DNA of 64,000 nt, from positions 186,001 to 250,000 of the forward strand of contig NZ_WAEL01000003.1 in NCBI RefSeq assembly GCF_011742925.1, given 5' to 3'. Positions 18,901 to 29,106 of the stretch are shown here, piece after piece. Made by a program: the position numbers and the translations under genes. How positions within the stretch are numbered: position 1 is the first letter of the stretch; each line of letters begins with the position of its first letter. The notes below the pieces were generated by a model. That model was given only the letters and a program-made list of their open reading frames with translations. It was not told the DNA's origin and did no database searches. This DNA is from Fibrivirga algicola. Lineage in GTDB: Bacteria; Bacteroidota; Bacteroidia; Cytophagales; Spirosomataceae.

Positions 18901-20448
18901 CTACATTTCGCTGATGAATGCCTGCCATTCGGCGATCTGGTTCTTTTTCAGGACACGCGGAAATTTGTTTTGTCCGCCCATTTTTCCGCGGGCCTCCATC
19001 CAGTTATAGAATGTTTGCGTTGGCAAAACCGTCAGAAAAATCTCTCTGAGGGCATGTTGCCGCTCAGTGGCATAGTCGTCATTCAATGCTTTGAGGTGGG
19101 TGTCGAGGCGGTCTCGAAGTTGGTCGGCATCGACAGGCCCATCGGCACCAATGTACCAGTGATGCGCAAAGAGCGGATCATGGTTGATACCCACCACTGT
19201 AAACTCCCGCACATCAATGTTCATTTCCCGCGCCGACAAGTCAACAGCTTTGTTCATGTTATCAACAGACAGATGCTCGCCGCACAGACTGAGGAAGAAC
19301 TTGGTACGTCCTGTAATGATAATCTCAGCTTTCTTTTTCGAGACAAACTTGATCGTGTCGCCAATCAGATACCGCCAGGCCCCCGAACAAGTTGAAAGCA
19401 ACAGCGCATACTCTTTCCCCTCTTCTACCTCATCGATCATCAGGGTTTGGGGCGTGTCGACCATAACCCCGTCGGCCGAGAAATTGGTCTCGTTGAAGGG
19501 CACAAACTCGTGAAAAATACCATTATTCAGCACCAGTTGCATGCCCGCTGCTTCCGGATGGGTCTGGTAAGCAATGAAGCCTTCCGAGGCTAGGTACGTC
19601 TCGATATACGTAATCGGGTGGGCCAGTAGCTTCTCGAAACCCAGCTTGTACGGCTCGAACGATACGCCACCATGACAGAAAACGGCCAGATTCGGCCAAA
19701 TGTCATGGATGGTCTTCACCTTATAATGGGCGATAATTTTCTCCATCAGCAGCTGAATCCATGCGGGCACGCCTACCACGTACCCAATATCCCAGTCGGC
19801 GGCCTGCTGGGTAATTTCGTCGAGCTTAACGCCCCAATCACGCTCCTGCGCAATCTCAGGGCCGGGTTTATAGAATCGCTGGAACCAGAACGGAATCTGC
19901 CCGGCGGTAATACCGCTCAGGTCGCCTTCGTAGTGACCGCCCCGCATGGTCAGTTTGGTGCTTCCGCCAAGCATCAGGTAGCCTTTTTCGTAGAGTGAAG
20001 CGGGCAGATGACGGTATTTGCCCAGCGTGAGAATCTGGCGAATACTGGTCTTCTGAATGGCCTTACTCATAGCCTTCGTCACAGGAATATACTTCGACGC
20101 CGCCTCCGACGTACCTGAACTCAGGGCGAAATACTTGACTCGGCCCGGCCAGGTAATGTCTTTTTCTCCCGCCAGCGCTCGATGCCACCAGGCGTCGAAA
20201 ATGGTGTTATAGTCAAAGACGGGTACGTTCTGTTTGTAGGCTTCGTAAAAAGCGCGTCCCCGTCCGAAATGCCCTTGCCGTAGTATGTCGTCAAACTTGT
20301 ACTGTTGCCCAAATTCAGTGTAGCGGGCTTTCAGCAATAGCTTCAACAGGGTCTTGCGCTGCGCCCTGAATGGGTTCAGTTTTTTGCGGCGCTGCATGAC
20401 GTTTGTCAGCCGTATACCGCGTTTTAGTAAGCGTCCAAGAATTGCCAT
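18901..20448 (-). CDS. GH3 family protein (auxin-responsive GH3-like acyl-adenylase fold)
   Basis: A 515-residue member of the GH3 family, named for plant enzymes that adenylate acidic hormones and conjugate them to amino acids. Visible family features are ALSSGTSEAASKYIPVT near residue 110 (the P-loop-like nucleotide motif), the central VPAWIQLLMEKI region, YIETYLASEGFIAYQ, and C-terminal SGAWRYLIGDTIKFVSKKKAEIIITGRTKFFLSLCGEHLS. Bacteroidota commonly carry one copy, but its bacterial substrate is not established. It follows surE with 96 bases between, containing a long hairpin. Confidence 0.88.
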   Translation of the reverse strand: MAILGRLLKRGIRLTNVMQRRKKLNPFRAQRKTLLKLLLKARYTEFGQQYKFDDILRQGHFGRGRAFYEAYKQNVPVFDYNTIFDAWWHRALAGEKDITWPGRVKYFALSSGTSEAASKYIPVTKAMSKAIQKTSIRQILTLGKYRHLPASLYEKGYLMLGGSTKLTMRGGHYEGDLSGITAGQIPFWFQRFYKPGPEIAQERDWGVKLDEITQQAADWDIGYVVGVPAWIQLLMEKIIAHYKVKTIHDIWPNLAVFCHGGVSFEPYKLGFEKLLAHPITYIETYLASEGFIAYQTHPEAAGMQLVLNNGIFHEFVPFNETNFSADGVMVDTPQTLMIDEVEEGKEYALLLSTCSGAWRYLIGDTIKFVSKKKAEIIITGRTKFFLSLCGEHLSVDNMNKAVDLSAREMNIDVREFTVVGINHDPLFAHHWYIGADGPVDADQLRDRLDTHLKALNDDYATERQHALREIFLTVLPTQTFYNWMEARGKMGGQNKFPRVLKKNQIAEWQAFISEM

Positions 20449-20476
20449 TTATCAGTAACGTTAAGGGTTCTTGCTA

Positions 20477-20533
20477 CCGCTACATCATCACATCACTTAA
20501 CTCACGGAGTTGGGCGATGTGATGATGTAGCGG
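20477..20533 (-). terminator. Hairpin between surE and the GH3 gene
   Basis: Arms 20477-20494 and 20516-20533 are perfect 18-base complements. The 21-base loop contains a small nested hairpin (AACTC/GAGTT). No T-run follows closely on the minus strand, so it may be a processing or stability element rather than a strong terminator of surE. Confidence 0.5.
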
Positions 20534-20544
20534 AAAATGGTACT

Positions 20545-21318
20545 CTACATTCCCCACTCACTCATGGTGGTCATGGTGTCGTAGGCAGTCAGATCGTACT
20601 GGCAGGGAACAATAGAGACATAATTCTGCCCTAACGCATACTCGTCTGTATCGGCTCCGGGATCGTTGTTCACAAATTCGCCGGCCAGCCAGAAGTAGCG
20701 ACGACCGTTCGGGTCGCGGCGCTCGTCGAAAATTTCCTGCCATTTAGCGTCAGCCTGCCGGCATATTTTTATGCCCTTAAGAGGTTCCGGGCTACGGGCC
20801 GGGAAGTTCACGTTTAAAGCCACTCCCTTCTTGATGCCCCGCTCGAGCACATTCCGGGTAATAGTCAGGATAGACTCGCGGGTGTGCGAGAAGTCGGGTT
20901 CGCGCGTGTAATCGGCCAGTGAAAAACCGATTGCCGGAATACCTTCAATCGCCGCTTCAATTGCGGCCGACATTGTGCCGGAATACAGAATACTGATAGC
21001 CGAATTGCTGCCGTGGTTAATTCCGCTCACGACCAAATCGGGCGCATTATCTTTCAGGACGTGGTGTTTAGCCAGTTTTACGCAGTCGGCAGGCGTACCC
21101 GAACATTCGTAGGCGGGCAAATCCGGGAATACTGTGGTGGGATATAAGCGGAGTGGATTGGCAATGGTGATGGCATGGCCCATTCCCGATTGCGGGCTAT
21201 TGGGGGCTACCACTACTACGTTGCCCAACTCCTGCATGCATTCGACTAAAAAGGCAATGCCCCGAGAGGTGATGCCATCGTCGTTGGTTACCAAAATCAG
21301 CGGTTTTTTCTCGCTCAT
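20545..21318 (-). CDS. surE: 5'/3'-nucleotidase SurE
   Basis: A 257-residue SurE nucleotidase, which dephosphorylates nucleoside monophosphates in the cytoplasm. The metal-binding start ILVTNDDGI has Asp13 and Asp14. It is followed by VVVVAPNSPQSGMGHAIT, SGTPADCVKLA, LVVSGINHGSN and YSGTMSAAIEAAIEGIPAIGFSL, all hallmark family motifs. Length and start are normal. A TACCTTTG -7 box lies about 23-30 bases upstream. The GH3-like gene follows on the same strand. Confidence 0.96.
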   Translation of the reverse strand: MSEKKPLILVTNDDGITSRGIAFLVECMQELGNVVVVAPNSPQSGMGHAITIANPLRLYPTTVFPDLPAYECSGTPADCVKLAKHHVLKDNAPDLVVSGINHGSNSAISILYSGTMSAAIEAAIEGIPAIGFSLADYTREPDFSHTRESILTITRNVLERGIKKGVALNVNFPARSPEPLKGIKICRQADAKWQEIFDERRDPNGRRYFWLAGEFVNNDPGADTDEYALGQNYVSIVPCQYDLTAYDTMTTMSEWGM

Positions 21319-21340
21319 AAGCTATGTTGATTCGTCGGGC

Positions 21341-21348
21341 CAAAGGTA
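21341..21348 (-). promoter_or_regulatory. Possible -7 box of surE
   Basis: The minus strand reads TACCTTTG, a full match to TAnnTTTG, ending 23 bases before the surE start codon. No TTG is found at the 19-base spacing. Confidence 0.35.
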
Positions 21349-21492
21349 CAATGTCAGTTGGCAGAACGTTCACCGTAGCGTATTCTTAACAGGAATGTCC
21401 TGCCAGCGGTTGTCACCGATCGTTAGCCACATTCACACTTTGAGGCGAACAAGGCGACGGGCTTATTGGTTAGCAAAGAAAGGAATCCAACC

Positions 21493-22200
21493 ATGGAATC
21501 GAACGATAAGCTGGACCGTATCGTGGAGGCTCGGATGAAGCTAAAGCGCCGGTTTGAAGACAAAATAGCACAGACACCCTCTGTAGCTGATAGTAATGAC
21601 GGGCCCTTTAAACCACGCGGCAAAGGGCCAGCCAACCGGCACGGCATGCCGCAGGTGCCAATTGGGCAAACCGTGACTACCAAGTGGCCAGTGCTCGACC
21701 TGGGATATCAGCCCAACATTCCCCTCGATAAATGGCAATTGAATATTGATGGGGAAGTAAACCATCCGGTTCGTTTGAAATGGGACGACCTGATGGAATT
21801 ACCGCAGGTAGAAGACACCAGCGATTTTCATTGCGTAACCACCTGGTCGCGACTCGACGTACCCTGGGTTGGCGTGCGTTTCATGGACCTTGCCGCCTTA
21901 GTTGATCCAAAAGGCACGGCTACACACGTAATGTGTTATGGCTATGATGGCTACTCAACGAATGTGTCGCTGGAAGAAGCACTGAAGCCTGATGTGTTGC
22001 TGGTTCATACAGCCGATGGACAGCCCCTGACGCTCGAACACGGCGGCCCGCTGCGCATGATTACACCGCAACTATATGCTTGGAAAGGCTCGAAATGGAT
22101 TAAGCGGATTGAATTTATGAACGGCAACCGCCTCGGTTTCTGGGAAGAGCGCGGCTACTCCGATACCGCCTACCCCTGGCGGAACGATCGGTATAGTTGA
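21493..22200 (+). CDS. Sulfite-oxidase-fold molybdopterin-dependent oxidoreductase
   Basis: A protein of about 235 residues with the SUOX-type molybdopterin-binding fold. Landmarks are PNIPLDKWQLNIDGEVNHPVRLKWDDLMELP, DFHCVTTWSRLDVPWVGV with the likely Mo-ligating Cys114, MCYGYDGYSTNVSLEEAL, and HGGPLRMITPQLYAWKGSKWIKRIEFM. It resembles single-domain cytoplasmic members rather than MsrP, because no signal peptide is seen. A TTG at 21468 could extend it by nine codons, but ATG 21493 is the natural start. No cytochrome or heme-membrane partner adjoins it, so the physiological substrate is open. Confidence 0.87.
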   Translation: MESNDKLDRIVEARMKLKRRFEDKIAQTPSVADSNDGPFKPRGKGPANRHGMPQVPIGQTVTTKWPVLDLGYQPNIPLDKWQLNIDGEVNHPVRLKWDDLMELPQVEDTSDFHCVTTWSRLDVPWVGVRFMDLAALVDPKGTATHVMCYGYDGYSTNVSLEEALKPDVLLVHTADGQPLTLEHGGPLRMITPQLYAWKGSKWIKRIEFMNGNRLGFWEERGYSDTAYPWRNDRYS

Positions 22201-22247
22201 TAAAAAGGCGTCGACAAACGTATCCAGATTTATTTACGGGCTAAGAC

Positions 22248-22655
22248 TTACTGTATACGTTTGAGTGAATAGGTGATAGATCCAAATTTCATAGTTAGAG
22301 AAGTTACCGACAAATTTTCGACCGTTGCAAATTCGGGCGGTGGAGGCTGAGCAATTATAGATGTACAGTTAACGGGCCCATAGTTGAAGTATAATCTGCT
22401 CTTTTTGTATACGTACCTATCAGCCTGACTACAATATGGTCCCCATATTACGCCATTTAGACTTATTGAGCCGTCTACTTCAAATTCAATCTGTCGTATG
22501 TAGTTAGGTGTCGCGTCTACTTTGTGAAGAACGTTATCATTTAAAGAACGATATTCAACTAGCTCCCAAAGTCCCAGCAGCAAATTGGCTTGCGGGTCGT
22601 CTGTTTTGCAGCCAAACAAAAGACAGATTAGCACGAGAGACACTAGTTTTTTCAT
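22248..22655 (-). CDS. Small lipocalin-like lipoprotein
   Basis: A 135-residue protein with a clear lipoprotein signal, lipobox LLFGC. The mature part has the look of small lipocalin-like domains common in this phylum: GLWELVEYRSLND, IEFEVDGSISLNGVIWGPY, LYFNYGPVNCTS and a final strand MKFGSITYSLKRIQ. The surrounding bases are more AT-rich than the neighbours, which could reflect later acquisition. Function is unknown; the family name is tentative. Confidence 0.7.
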   Translation of the reverse strand: MKKLVSLVLICLLFGCKTDDPQANLLLGLWELVEYRSLNDNVLHKVDATPNYIRQIEFEVDGSISLNGVIWGPYCSQADRYVYKKSRLYFNYGPVNCTSIIAQPPPPEFATVENLSVTSLTMKFGSITYSLKRIQ

Positions 22656-22692
22656 CTCTGTTTATGTTTATCTAACTGCATGAGTCTTGATT

Positions 22693-22745
22693 TAAAATAA
22701 GCGTTGGAACCGGCCATAAATATATGAACACCAACGCTTATTTTA
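22693..22745 (-). terminator. Terminator of the GAF-protein gene
   Basis: Positions 22693-22707 pair with 22731-22745 (15 bp, AT-rich ends, GCGTTGG core) around a 23-base loop. It lies 10 bases past the stop of the minus-strand gene at 22755 and is followed by an AT-rich stretch on that strand. Confidence 0.65.
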
Positions 22746-22754
22746 TAAATCAAT

Positions 22755-23249
22755 TCACTCCGATACAAATGCCTGAATGGGCTTAACTAGTCCCGGTAAC
22801 TGACGCTCTATATAAGCCCGCTCATTGGGTGACCATTGGCGTGGCTGTCCAAACACACATGGCTGTAGAATGCCCCACAGTTGACCATCTGCCTGTACAT
22901 GGGCATGGATCAGGGCACGATGACCAAACGTGCGCTGCTCGAAGTCACGGTTCAACACATCAGGGCCGGCTTTATCAACATCATCAACATAGACTGTAGG
23001 CTGCATATCCAGTCCGGCCCGAATAAGCGGATCTTCTTTGGGCAAGTGCGTTGTATCGGGTTGCCAGTCCGGTTGAATGGTATCGGGAATAGTTTCGTTT
23101 CGCCGCCATTGAAAGGCAGTTCGGCCCCGTTGCTGATCGGGCTGACGGATATACAGGAAACAACGGTCGACGCCCAGATAGCGACCAATTTTTTCAACAG
23201 CTTTCTGCAATGTGATCTCGGCTGTTGTCTTTGACATAGGTGTATTCAT
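22755..23249 (-). CDS. GAF domain-containing protein
   Basis: A 164-residue protein consisting of a single GAF domain: an initial helix (ITLQKAVEKIGRYLGVDRCFLYI), a central strand pair RTAFQWRRNETIPDT, then GHRALIHAHVQADGQLWGILQPCVFGQPRQWSPNERAYIERQ at the end. GAF domains bind small ligands or chromophores. There is no attached kinase, cyclase or phosphodiesterase, so it is a stand-alone sensor or binding protein. It could start at 23249 or at the second ATG, 23237. It is divergent from the GlxA regulator with 325 bases between. Confidence 0.8.
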   Translation of the reverse strand: MNTPMSKTTAEITLQKAVEKIGRYLGVDRCFLYIRQPDQQRGRTAFQWRRNETIPDTIQPDWQPDTTHLPKEDPLIRAGLDMQPTVYVDDVDKAGPDVLNRDFEQRTFGHRALIHAHVQADGQLWGILQPCVFGQPRQWSPNERAYIERQLPGLVKPIQAFVSE

Positions 23250-23574
23250 ACCCCCTTAACGTAATAGGCTTTCCAGAGTTGTGTTTACCTGCGTCCAAAA
23301 CAGCGATTACCTTAGTCTTGCCTCACCGGTTACGTACTCAATCAGCACAGTATCAGTCCTCGTGCTTACTACAAATTCTTCCTTATCGAACAGCGTTGAT
23401 AACAACGTATGCCGGCAGTGGATTTGCTATTCGTAGGTGCAGTCAGACACGCGTGCCTTGCCACAGTATGACAGTAAAAATTAGCCTGCTATTACCTCAT
23501 CTTACTAGCCGCTTACAGGTAATTCGTCCGCCAAAAAGTCGTATCTTGAACGTACCTGAAACCTCTTTAAATCA
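23250..23574. other. Intergenic region between divergent GAF and GlxA genes
   Basis: This 325-base stretch has no convincing reading frame or RNA. It must hold the start signals of both divergent genes. The only near match is TATCTTGA at 23542-23549, one base short of the -7 consensus, 25 bases before the regulator start. Confidence 0.4.
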
Positions 23575-24558
23575 ATGAAAACAATCTCGTTGCTGGTCTA
23601 CGAAGATGCCGTGTTGGCTTCCATTTCCGGCGTAATTGATCTGTTAGCCGCCACGAATGGATACGCGCAGCAGATTGGCCAGCCAGTACCTTTCCGCCTT
23701 GAGTTGGTCAGTGAAAAACTGAAAAACATTCAACTCAACGTACCTGCGCTGTTCATCTGTGCCAAAACCCTCGACGAAGTTACCGACACTGATCTGATCA
23801 TCGTACCCGCGTTTTACATAGAACCCGATGAAGCGATTGCTAAAAACAAGGCCCTGATCAAGTGGATTGCCACGAAGTACGCCGATGGTACTGAAATAGC
23901 CAGCTTATGCCTTGGCAGCTACTTTCTGGCCGAAGCAGGCATCTTGTCCGGCAAATCTTGCGCCTCGCATTGGAAAGCGCTCGACGATATGCAGACCCGC
24001 TACCCCGACGTGCAGGTGCTCACCGACACCGTGATGACCGACAAAGATCGGATTTATACCAGCGGCGGTGCGCTGCTCTCCTGGAACCTGATTTTATACT
24101 TGATCGAGAAGTTCTGCGGCCGCGATATGTGCATCGGCATCAGTCGAATGTTTAACATTGATCTGGACCGGGTAAGCCAATCGTATTTCGCCGTTTTCCA
24201 GGGCCAGCGTCAGCACGATGATCAGGACATCCTGAAAGCACAGACGTTCATCGAAACGAATTTTCACTTACCCATTTCCGTCGATCAGATTGCTGACCAG
24301 GCTAACATGAGCAAGCGGAATTTCATCCGCCGCTTCAAGAGTGCTACACAGAATACCCCACAGGAATACCTGCAACGGGTAAAGATCGAATCAGCGAAGA
24401 AGGCCCTCGAAAAAGACCGCGACGACGTTAGCTCGATCATGTATGATGTAGGCTATAACGATGTGAAAACCTTCCGTAAAGTCTTCAAACAGATAACCGG
24501 CCTTACTCCGCAGGATTATCGCCGGAAGTATAACCGGGAGATTGTAACAACTGCGTAG
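23575..24558 (+). CDS. GlxA-type transcriptional regulator (DJ-1/PfpI plus AraC HTH)
   Basis: A 327-residue regulator. The N-terminal half is a DJ-1/PfpI-like domain with the nucleophile-elbow-like segment ASLCLGSYFLAEAGIL near residue 112. The C-terminal part, about 225-320, is an AraC-type double helix-turn-helix: ISVDQIADQANMSKRNFIRRFKSATQNTPQEYLQRVKIESAKKALE and IMYDVGYNDVKTFRKVFKQITGLTPQDYRRKY. Members control amine, glycine-betaine or detoxification genes, but no such target is adjacent. It is transcribed alone and closed by a terminator shared with rpoC. Confidence 0.93.
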   Translation: MKTISLLVYEDAVLASISGVIDLLAATNGYAQQIGQPVPFRLELVSEKLKNIQLNVPALFICAKTLDEVTDTDLIIVPAFYIEPDEAIAKNKALIKWIATKYADGTEIASLCLGSYFLAEAGILSGKSCASHWKALDDMQTRYPDVQVLTDTVMTDKDRIYTSGGALLSWNLILYLIEKFCGRDMCIGISRMFNIDLDRVSQSYFAVFQGQRQHDDQDILKAQTFIETNFHLPISVDQIADQANMSKRNFIRRFKSATQNTPQEYLQRVKIESAKKALEKDRDDVSSIMYDVGYNDVKTFRKVFKQITGLTPQDYRRKYNREIVTTA

Positions 24559-24566
24559 CTAAACAT

Positions 24567-24600
24567 AAAAGGCCAACCCGTTTCCGAGTTGGCCTTTTTT
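24567..24600. terminator. Bidirectional terminator between glxA-like gene and rpoC
   Basis: Stem 24567-24577 with 24588-24598 (AAAAGGCCAAC) and a T-run. It lies 8 bases after the regulator stop and 22 bases past the rpoC stop on the opposite strand, so it can serve both genes. Confidence 0.88.
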
Positions 24601-24622
24601 ATTCGCTGATAACGTACCTGAA

Positions 24623-27600
24623 CTAGGCCGTTACTTTCTTCTTGCTCCGAGAGAATTGCTCGCGCGATTCAGTGATCGTATCAAGTTCTTCCTGCGAACC
24701 GACAATGGTATTCAGGTACTTGCGTGTACCCGTACCCGCTGGAATCAGGTGACCAACGATTACGTTCTCTTTCAAACCTTCCAGGTTGTCCTGCTTACCC
24801 CGAATTGAGGCTTCGCTCAACACCTTGGTCGTTTCCTGGAACGAAGCCGCCGAGATGAAGCTGTCAGTACCCAGCGACGCCTGCGTAATACCTTGCAGGA
24901 TTGGCTGTGATACGGCAGTCATGGCATCACGAACAGTTACGATCTTCATGTCACGACGTTTCAGGCTCGAATTCTCATCGCGCAGACGACGGGCCGAAAT
25001 GATCTGACCAGGCTTCAGATTCTCTGAGTCACCCGCGTCAGTTACCACTTTAGCGTCCATCATCTTGTCGTTTTCCTGACGGAACAACCACTTGTCGACA
25101 ACCTGATTTTCGAGGAAGTTGGTATCGCCTGAATCAGTGATCTCAACTTTCTGCATCATCTGCCGAACGATCGACTCAATGTGCTTATCGTTGATTTTTA
25201 CACCCTGCAAGCGGTATACTTCCTGAATCTCGTTTACGAGGTATTCCTGAACAGCCGTTGGGCCTTTGATAGACAGGATGTCGCTTGGCGTAATGGCTCC
25301 GTCAGACAGCGGCGAACCGGCCTTCACAAAGTCATTATCCTGCACCAGGATAAACTTGGCCAGGGGCACCATGTACTTCTTACGAGTACCGTCTTTCGAC
25401 TCGATGAAAATCTCACGGTTACCACGCTTGATAGCACCATAGGTTACAACACCATCGATTTCCGATACAACCGCCGGGTTCGACGGGTTACGGGCTTCAA
25501 ACAGTTCAGTTACCCGTGGCAGACCGCCCGTAATATCGCGGGTTTTACCCACGTTGCGCGGAATCTTCGCCAGCGGCTGACCAGCTACGATCGACTGACC
25601 TGACTTCACAACCAGACGTGAACCAACAGGCAGGTTGTAGCCTTTCTCGGTAGTATCGTCAAGCAGTGTAGTTGTACCCGTTACGATGATCGATGGGTTT
25701 TTCGCCTTATCACGAGTTTCGATGATAACCATCTCCTGGAAGCCGGTTTGCTCATCGAATTCTTCGCGGTATGTGATTGCTTCTTCAATAGCATCGAACG
25801 ATACTTTACCAGTCAATTCTGACAGGATGACAGCGTTATAGGGATCCCAGACGCACAACTCGGCGCCCTTCTTCACTACATCACCTTCTTTCACCCGCAG
25901 AAAGGCACCGTATGGTACGTTGTTGCTGATGAAGACAATGTTCGGGTTGGTTGGATCTACGATCTTCACTTCACCTGAACGACCCATCACCACCGTCTGC
26001 GGATTACCTTCGTTATCCTGTGAAGCTACTGTCCGCATTTCCTCGAACTGAACAACACCGTCAAACTTAGCCCGCAATGACGCATCTACCGCGATGTTCG
26101 AAGCCGTACCACCTACGTGGAATGTACGAAGTGTTAACTGCGTACCTGGTTCACCAATCGACTGAGAGGCAATAACACCCACTGCTTCACCGATATCAAC
26201 CATACGACCTGTTGCCAGGTTACGGCCGTAGCATTTGGCGCAAACGCCCTGCTTGGCTTCGCAAGTCAATACTGAACGAATTTCTACGGTTTCGATGCTC
26301 GTCTCATCAATGATGGCGGCAATCTCTTCCGTAATCAGTTCACCATTTGCGATAAGCAGCAGTGGCTCCCCGTTTTCGTTTTTCTTCAGCGGGTCGTATA
26401 TATCGTGTACCGAGGTACGTCCCAGAATCCGTTCCGACAGCGGTTCAACAACGTCTTCGTTGTCTTTCAGCGCCGACGTTTGGATACCGCGAAGGGTACC
26501 ACAGTCAACTTCACTGATGATAACGTCCTGCGCAACGTCGTGGAGACGACGAGTCAGGTAACCGGCATCAGCCGTTTTCAAGGCAGTATCGGCAAGACCT
26601 TTACGGGCACCGTGCGTCGAGATAAAGTACTCCAATACGTCGAGACCTTCTTTGAAGTTCGACAGAATCGGGTTTTCAATGATCTCACCAACTGACCCCT
26701 GCAGGTTTTTCTGTGGCTTGGCCATCAGACCCCGCATACCACCCAGCTGACGAATCTGCTCACGAGAACCACGGGCTCCTGAGTGCATCATCATGTAGAT
26801 GGAGTTGAAGCCCTGCTGATCCGCTTCCAGTTGCTTCATCAGCGTCTCGGTCACGCGTGAGTTCACACGTGTCCAGATGTCGATGACCTGGTTGTAACGC
26901 TCGTTTTCCGTGATCAGGCCCATCAGGTAGTTATCCCAAACAGCCTGTACGTCTTTCTTCGCGTCGTCAACAAGCGCCTGCTTTTCATCAGGAATCTTGA
27001 TATCGCTCAAACCGATCGACAAACCACCTTTGAAGGCTTGCTGGAAACCAAGTTCTTTGATGTTATCAAGGAATTCTGCGGTTTTGGCAACACCCGAGAT
27101 CTTGAAGATCAGGGCGATGATTTGCTGCAGTTTTTTCTTGGTCAACAGTTCGTTGATGAACCCGACTTCAGTTGGCACAAACTGGTTGAAGATAACGCGA
27201 CCAGCAACTGTTTCGATAATTTTCGATTCCAGTTCACCATCTTCGGTCCGTACGTTAACCCGGCACTTGATGTTGGCATGCTTCGATAGTTTGCCTTCAT
27301 TCACCGCGATCACAACTTCCTCAGCACCGTAGAAGGTCATGCCTTCGCCAGCGATTGGGTAATCTTCGGTTGTCCTCCGACCTTTTGTTACGTAATACAG
27401 GCCCAACACCATGTCTTGCGACGGTACCGTAATCGGGGCGCCGTTGGCAGGGTTCAGGATGTTGTGCGAGGCCAGCATCAGCAGTGAGGCTTCCAGAACG
27501 GCTTCCTGTCCCAGTGGAACGTGAACAGCCATTTGGTCACCGTCAAAGTCAGCGTTGAAGGCCGTTGTTACCAAGGGGTGAAGCTGAATGGCTTTACCTT

Positions 27601-28969
27601 CGATCAACTTCGGCTGGAACGCCTGAATACCCAGACGGTGCAGCGTTGGAGCCCGGTTCAGCAGTACAGGGTGCCCTTTCAGTACGTTTTCCAGAATGTC
27701 CCAGATAACAGGGTCTTTACGGTCAACAATCTTCTTGGCAGACTTCACCGTTTTCACAATACCGCGCTCGATGAGCTTACGGATAATGAATGGTTTGAAT
27801 AGCTCGGCGGCCATGTCTTTCGGCAGACCACATTCGTGCATCTTCAATTCAGGACCTACCACGATAACCGAACGACCTGAATAGTCGACACGCTTACCAA
27901 GTAAGTTCTGACGGAACCGTCCCTGCTTACCTTTCAGCATGTCAGAGAGTGATTTCAGCGCCCGGTTACCTTCTGAACGTACTGCGTTTACTTTACGCGA
28001 GTTATCGAACAGCGAGTCAACGGCTTCCTGAAGCATACGCTTCTCATTACGCAGAATTACCTCTGGCGCTTTGATCTCGATCAGACGCTTCAGACGGTTG
28101 TTCCGGATGATTACGCGGCGATACAGATCATTCAGGTCAGACGTTGCGAAACGACCACCATCAAGGGGTACAAGCGGACGAAGTTCGGGTGGAATAACCG
28201 GCACCATGCGAATCACCATCCACTCGGGACGGTTCTCTACACGACCATTTGCTTCACGGAACGCTTCAACCACTTTCAACCGCTTCAAGGCTTCAGCTTT
28301 ACGCTGCTGCGATGTATCGGTTGCGGCTGAGTGACGCAGGCTGAACGATAGCTCATCCAACTGCACACGTGAAAGCAACATCTCCAACGCATCAGCCCCC
28401 ATCTTCGCGATGAATTTATTTGGGTCTTTATCGTCGAGGTGCTGGTTCGTTGCAGGCAATTTGTCGATGATATCAAGATACTCGTCTTCCGTTAAGAAAT
28501 CGAGTTCATTGATACCGTCAGCAGCTTTTACGCCAGATTGAACAACAACGTACCGTTCGTAGTAGATAATTTGATCCAGCTTCTTGGTCGACAGGCCAAG
28601 CAAGTAACCGATTTTGTTTGGAAGGCTACGGAAGTACCAGATGTGCGCTACAGGAACCACCAGTTCGATGTGTCCCATACGCTCACGACGTACCTTTTTC
28701 TCCGTTACTTCTACACCGCAACGATCGCAGATAATGCCTTTATAGCGAATCCGCTTGTATTTGCCGCAGTGGCACTCCCAGTCTTTCACCGGACCGAAAA
28801 TCCGCTCACAGAACAACCCGCCCATTTCAGGCTTGTAGGTCCGGTAATTGATCGTTTCAGGTTGGGTGACCTCACCGTATGAACTCTCCAGAATTGACTC
28901 GGGCGATGCCAGGCTGATCGTTACGCTCTGGAAGTCGCTGTTGAGTTTCTTGTTCTTCTTAAAAGACAT
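24623..28969 (-). CDS. rpoC: DNA-directed RNA polymerase subunit beta'
   Basis: The 1448-residue beta' subunit of RNA polymerase. The N-terminal zinc-binding cysteines [20 protein letters not shown] are at about 65-86, the catalytic magnesium loop NADFDGDQM near 472-480, and the second zinc site [15 protein letters not shown] with [19 protein letters not shown] further on. Length fits the Bacteroidota form. It follows rpoB after 137 bases that can fold into a complex structure, and it ends the tuf-rpo block. Confidence 0.99.
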   Translation of the reverse strand: MSFKKNKKLNSDFQSVTISLASPESILESSYGEVTQPETINYRTYKPEMGGLFCERIFGPVKDWECHCGKYKRIRYKGIICDRCGVEVTEKKVRRERMGHIELVVPVAHIWYFRSLPNKIGYLLGLSTKKLDQIIYYERYVVVQSGVKAADGINELDFLTEDEYLDIIDKLPATNQHLDDKDPNKFIAKMGADALEMLLSRVQLDELSFSLRHSAATDTSQQRKAEALKRLKVVEAFREANGRVENRPEWMVIRMVPVIPPELRPLVPLDGGRFATSDLNDLYRRVIIRNNRLKRLIEIKAPEVILRNEKRMLQEAVDSLFDNSRKVNAVRSEGNRALKSLSDMLKGKQGRFRQNLLGKRVDYSGRSVIVVGPELKMHECGLPKDMAAELFKPFIIRKLIERGIVKTVKSAKKIVDRKDPVIWDILENVLKGHPVLLNRAPTLHRLGIQAFQPKLIEGKAIQLHPLVTTAFNADFDGDQMAVHVPLGQEAVLEASLLMLASHNILNPANGAPITVPSQDMVLGLYYVTKGRRTTEDYPIAGEGMTFYGAEEVVIAVNEGKLSKHANIKCRVNVRTEDGELESKIIETVAGRVIFNQFVPTEVGFINELLTKKKLQQIIALIFKISGVAKTAEFLDNIKELGFQQAFKGGLSIGLSDIKIPDEKQALVDDAKKDVQAVWDNYLMGLITENERYNQVIDIWTRVNSRVTETLMKQLEADQQGFNSIYMMMHSGARGSREQIRQLGGMRGLMAKPQKNLQGSVGEIIENPILSNFKEGLDVLEYFISTHGARKGLADTALKTADAGYLTRRLHDVAQDVIISEVDCGTLRGIQTSALKDNEDVVEPLSERILGRTSVHDIYDPLKKNENGEPLLLIANGELITEEIAAIIDETSIETVEIRSVLTCEAKQGVCAKCYGRNLATGRMVDIGEAVGVIASQSIGEPGTQLTLRTFHVGGTASNIAVDASLRAKFDGVVQFEEMRTVASQDNEGNPQTVVMGRSGEVKIVDPTNPNIVFISNNVPYGAFLRVKEGDVVKKGAELCVWDPYNAVILSELTGKVSFDAIEEAITYREEFDEQTGFQEMVIIETRDKAKNPSIIVTGTTTLLDDTTEKGYNLPVGSRLVVKSGQSIVAGQPLAKIPRNVGKTRDITGGLPRVTELFEARNPSNPAVVSEIDGVVTYGAIKRGNREIFIESKDGTRKKYMVPLAKFILVQDNDFVKAGSPLSDGAITPSDILSIKGPTAVQEYLVNEIQEVYRLQGVKINDKHIESIVRQMMQKVEITDSGDTNFLENQVVDKWLFRQENDKMMDAKVVTDAGDSENLKPGQIISARRLRDENSSLKRRDMKIVTVRDAMTAVSQPILQGITQASLGTDSFISAASFQETTKVLSEASIRGKQDNLEGLKENVIVGHLIPAGTGTRKYLNTIVGSQEELDTITESREQFSRSKKKVTA

Positions 28970-29017
28970 CTGTTGGAGATTATATAGTTGAAATGCGTTT
29001 TAAACTTCAAGGGTCAA

Positions 29018-29084
29018 GCTCCAAGTATCAAACGCACTGCTATCAACCTTTGATCAGCGAGCAGCCCCATTTGATACTTGAAGC
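29018..29084 (-). promoter_or_regulatory. Structured element in the rpoB-rpoC intergenic region
   Basis: Positions 29018-29032 pair with 29070-29084 over 15 bases with a single mismatch. The enclosed 37 bases can form a second hairpin (GCTATCAA against TTGATCAGC, and CTGCT with AGCAG). No T-run follows, so an RNA processing or stability role between rpoB and rpoC is more likely than termination. Confidence 0.5.
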
Positions 29085-29106
29085 CTGAAACTTCAAACCT
29101 AAAACT

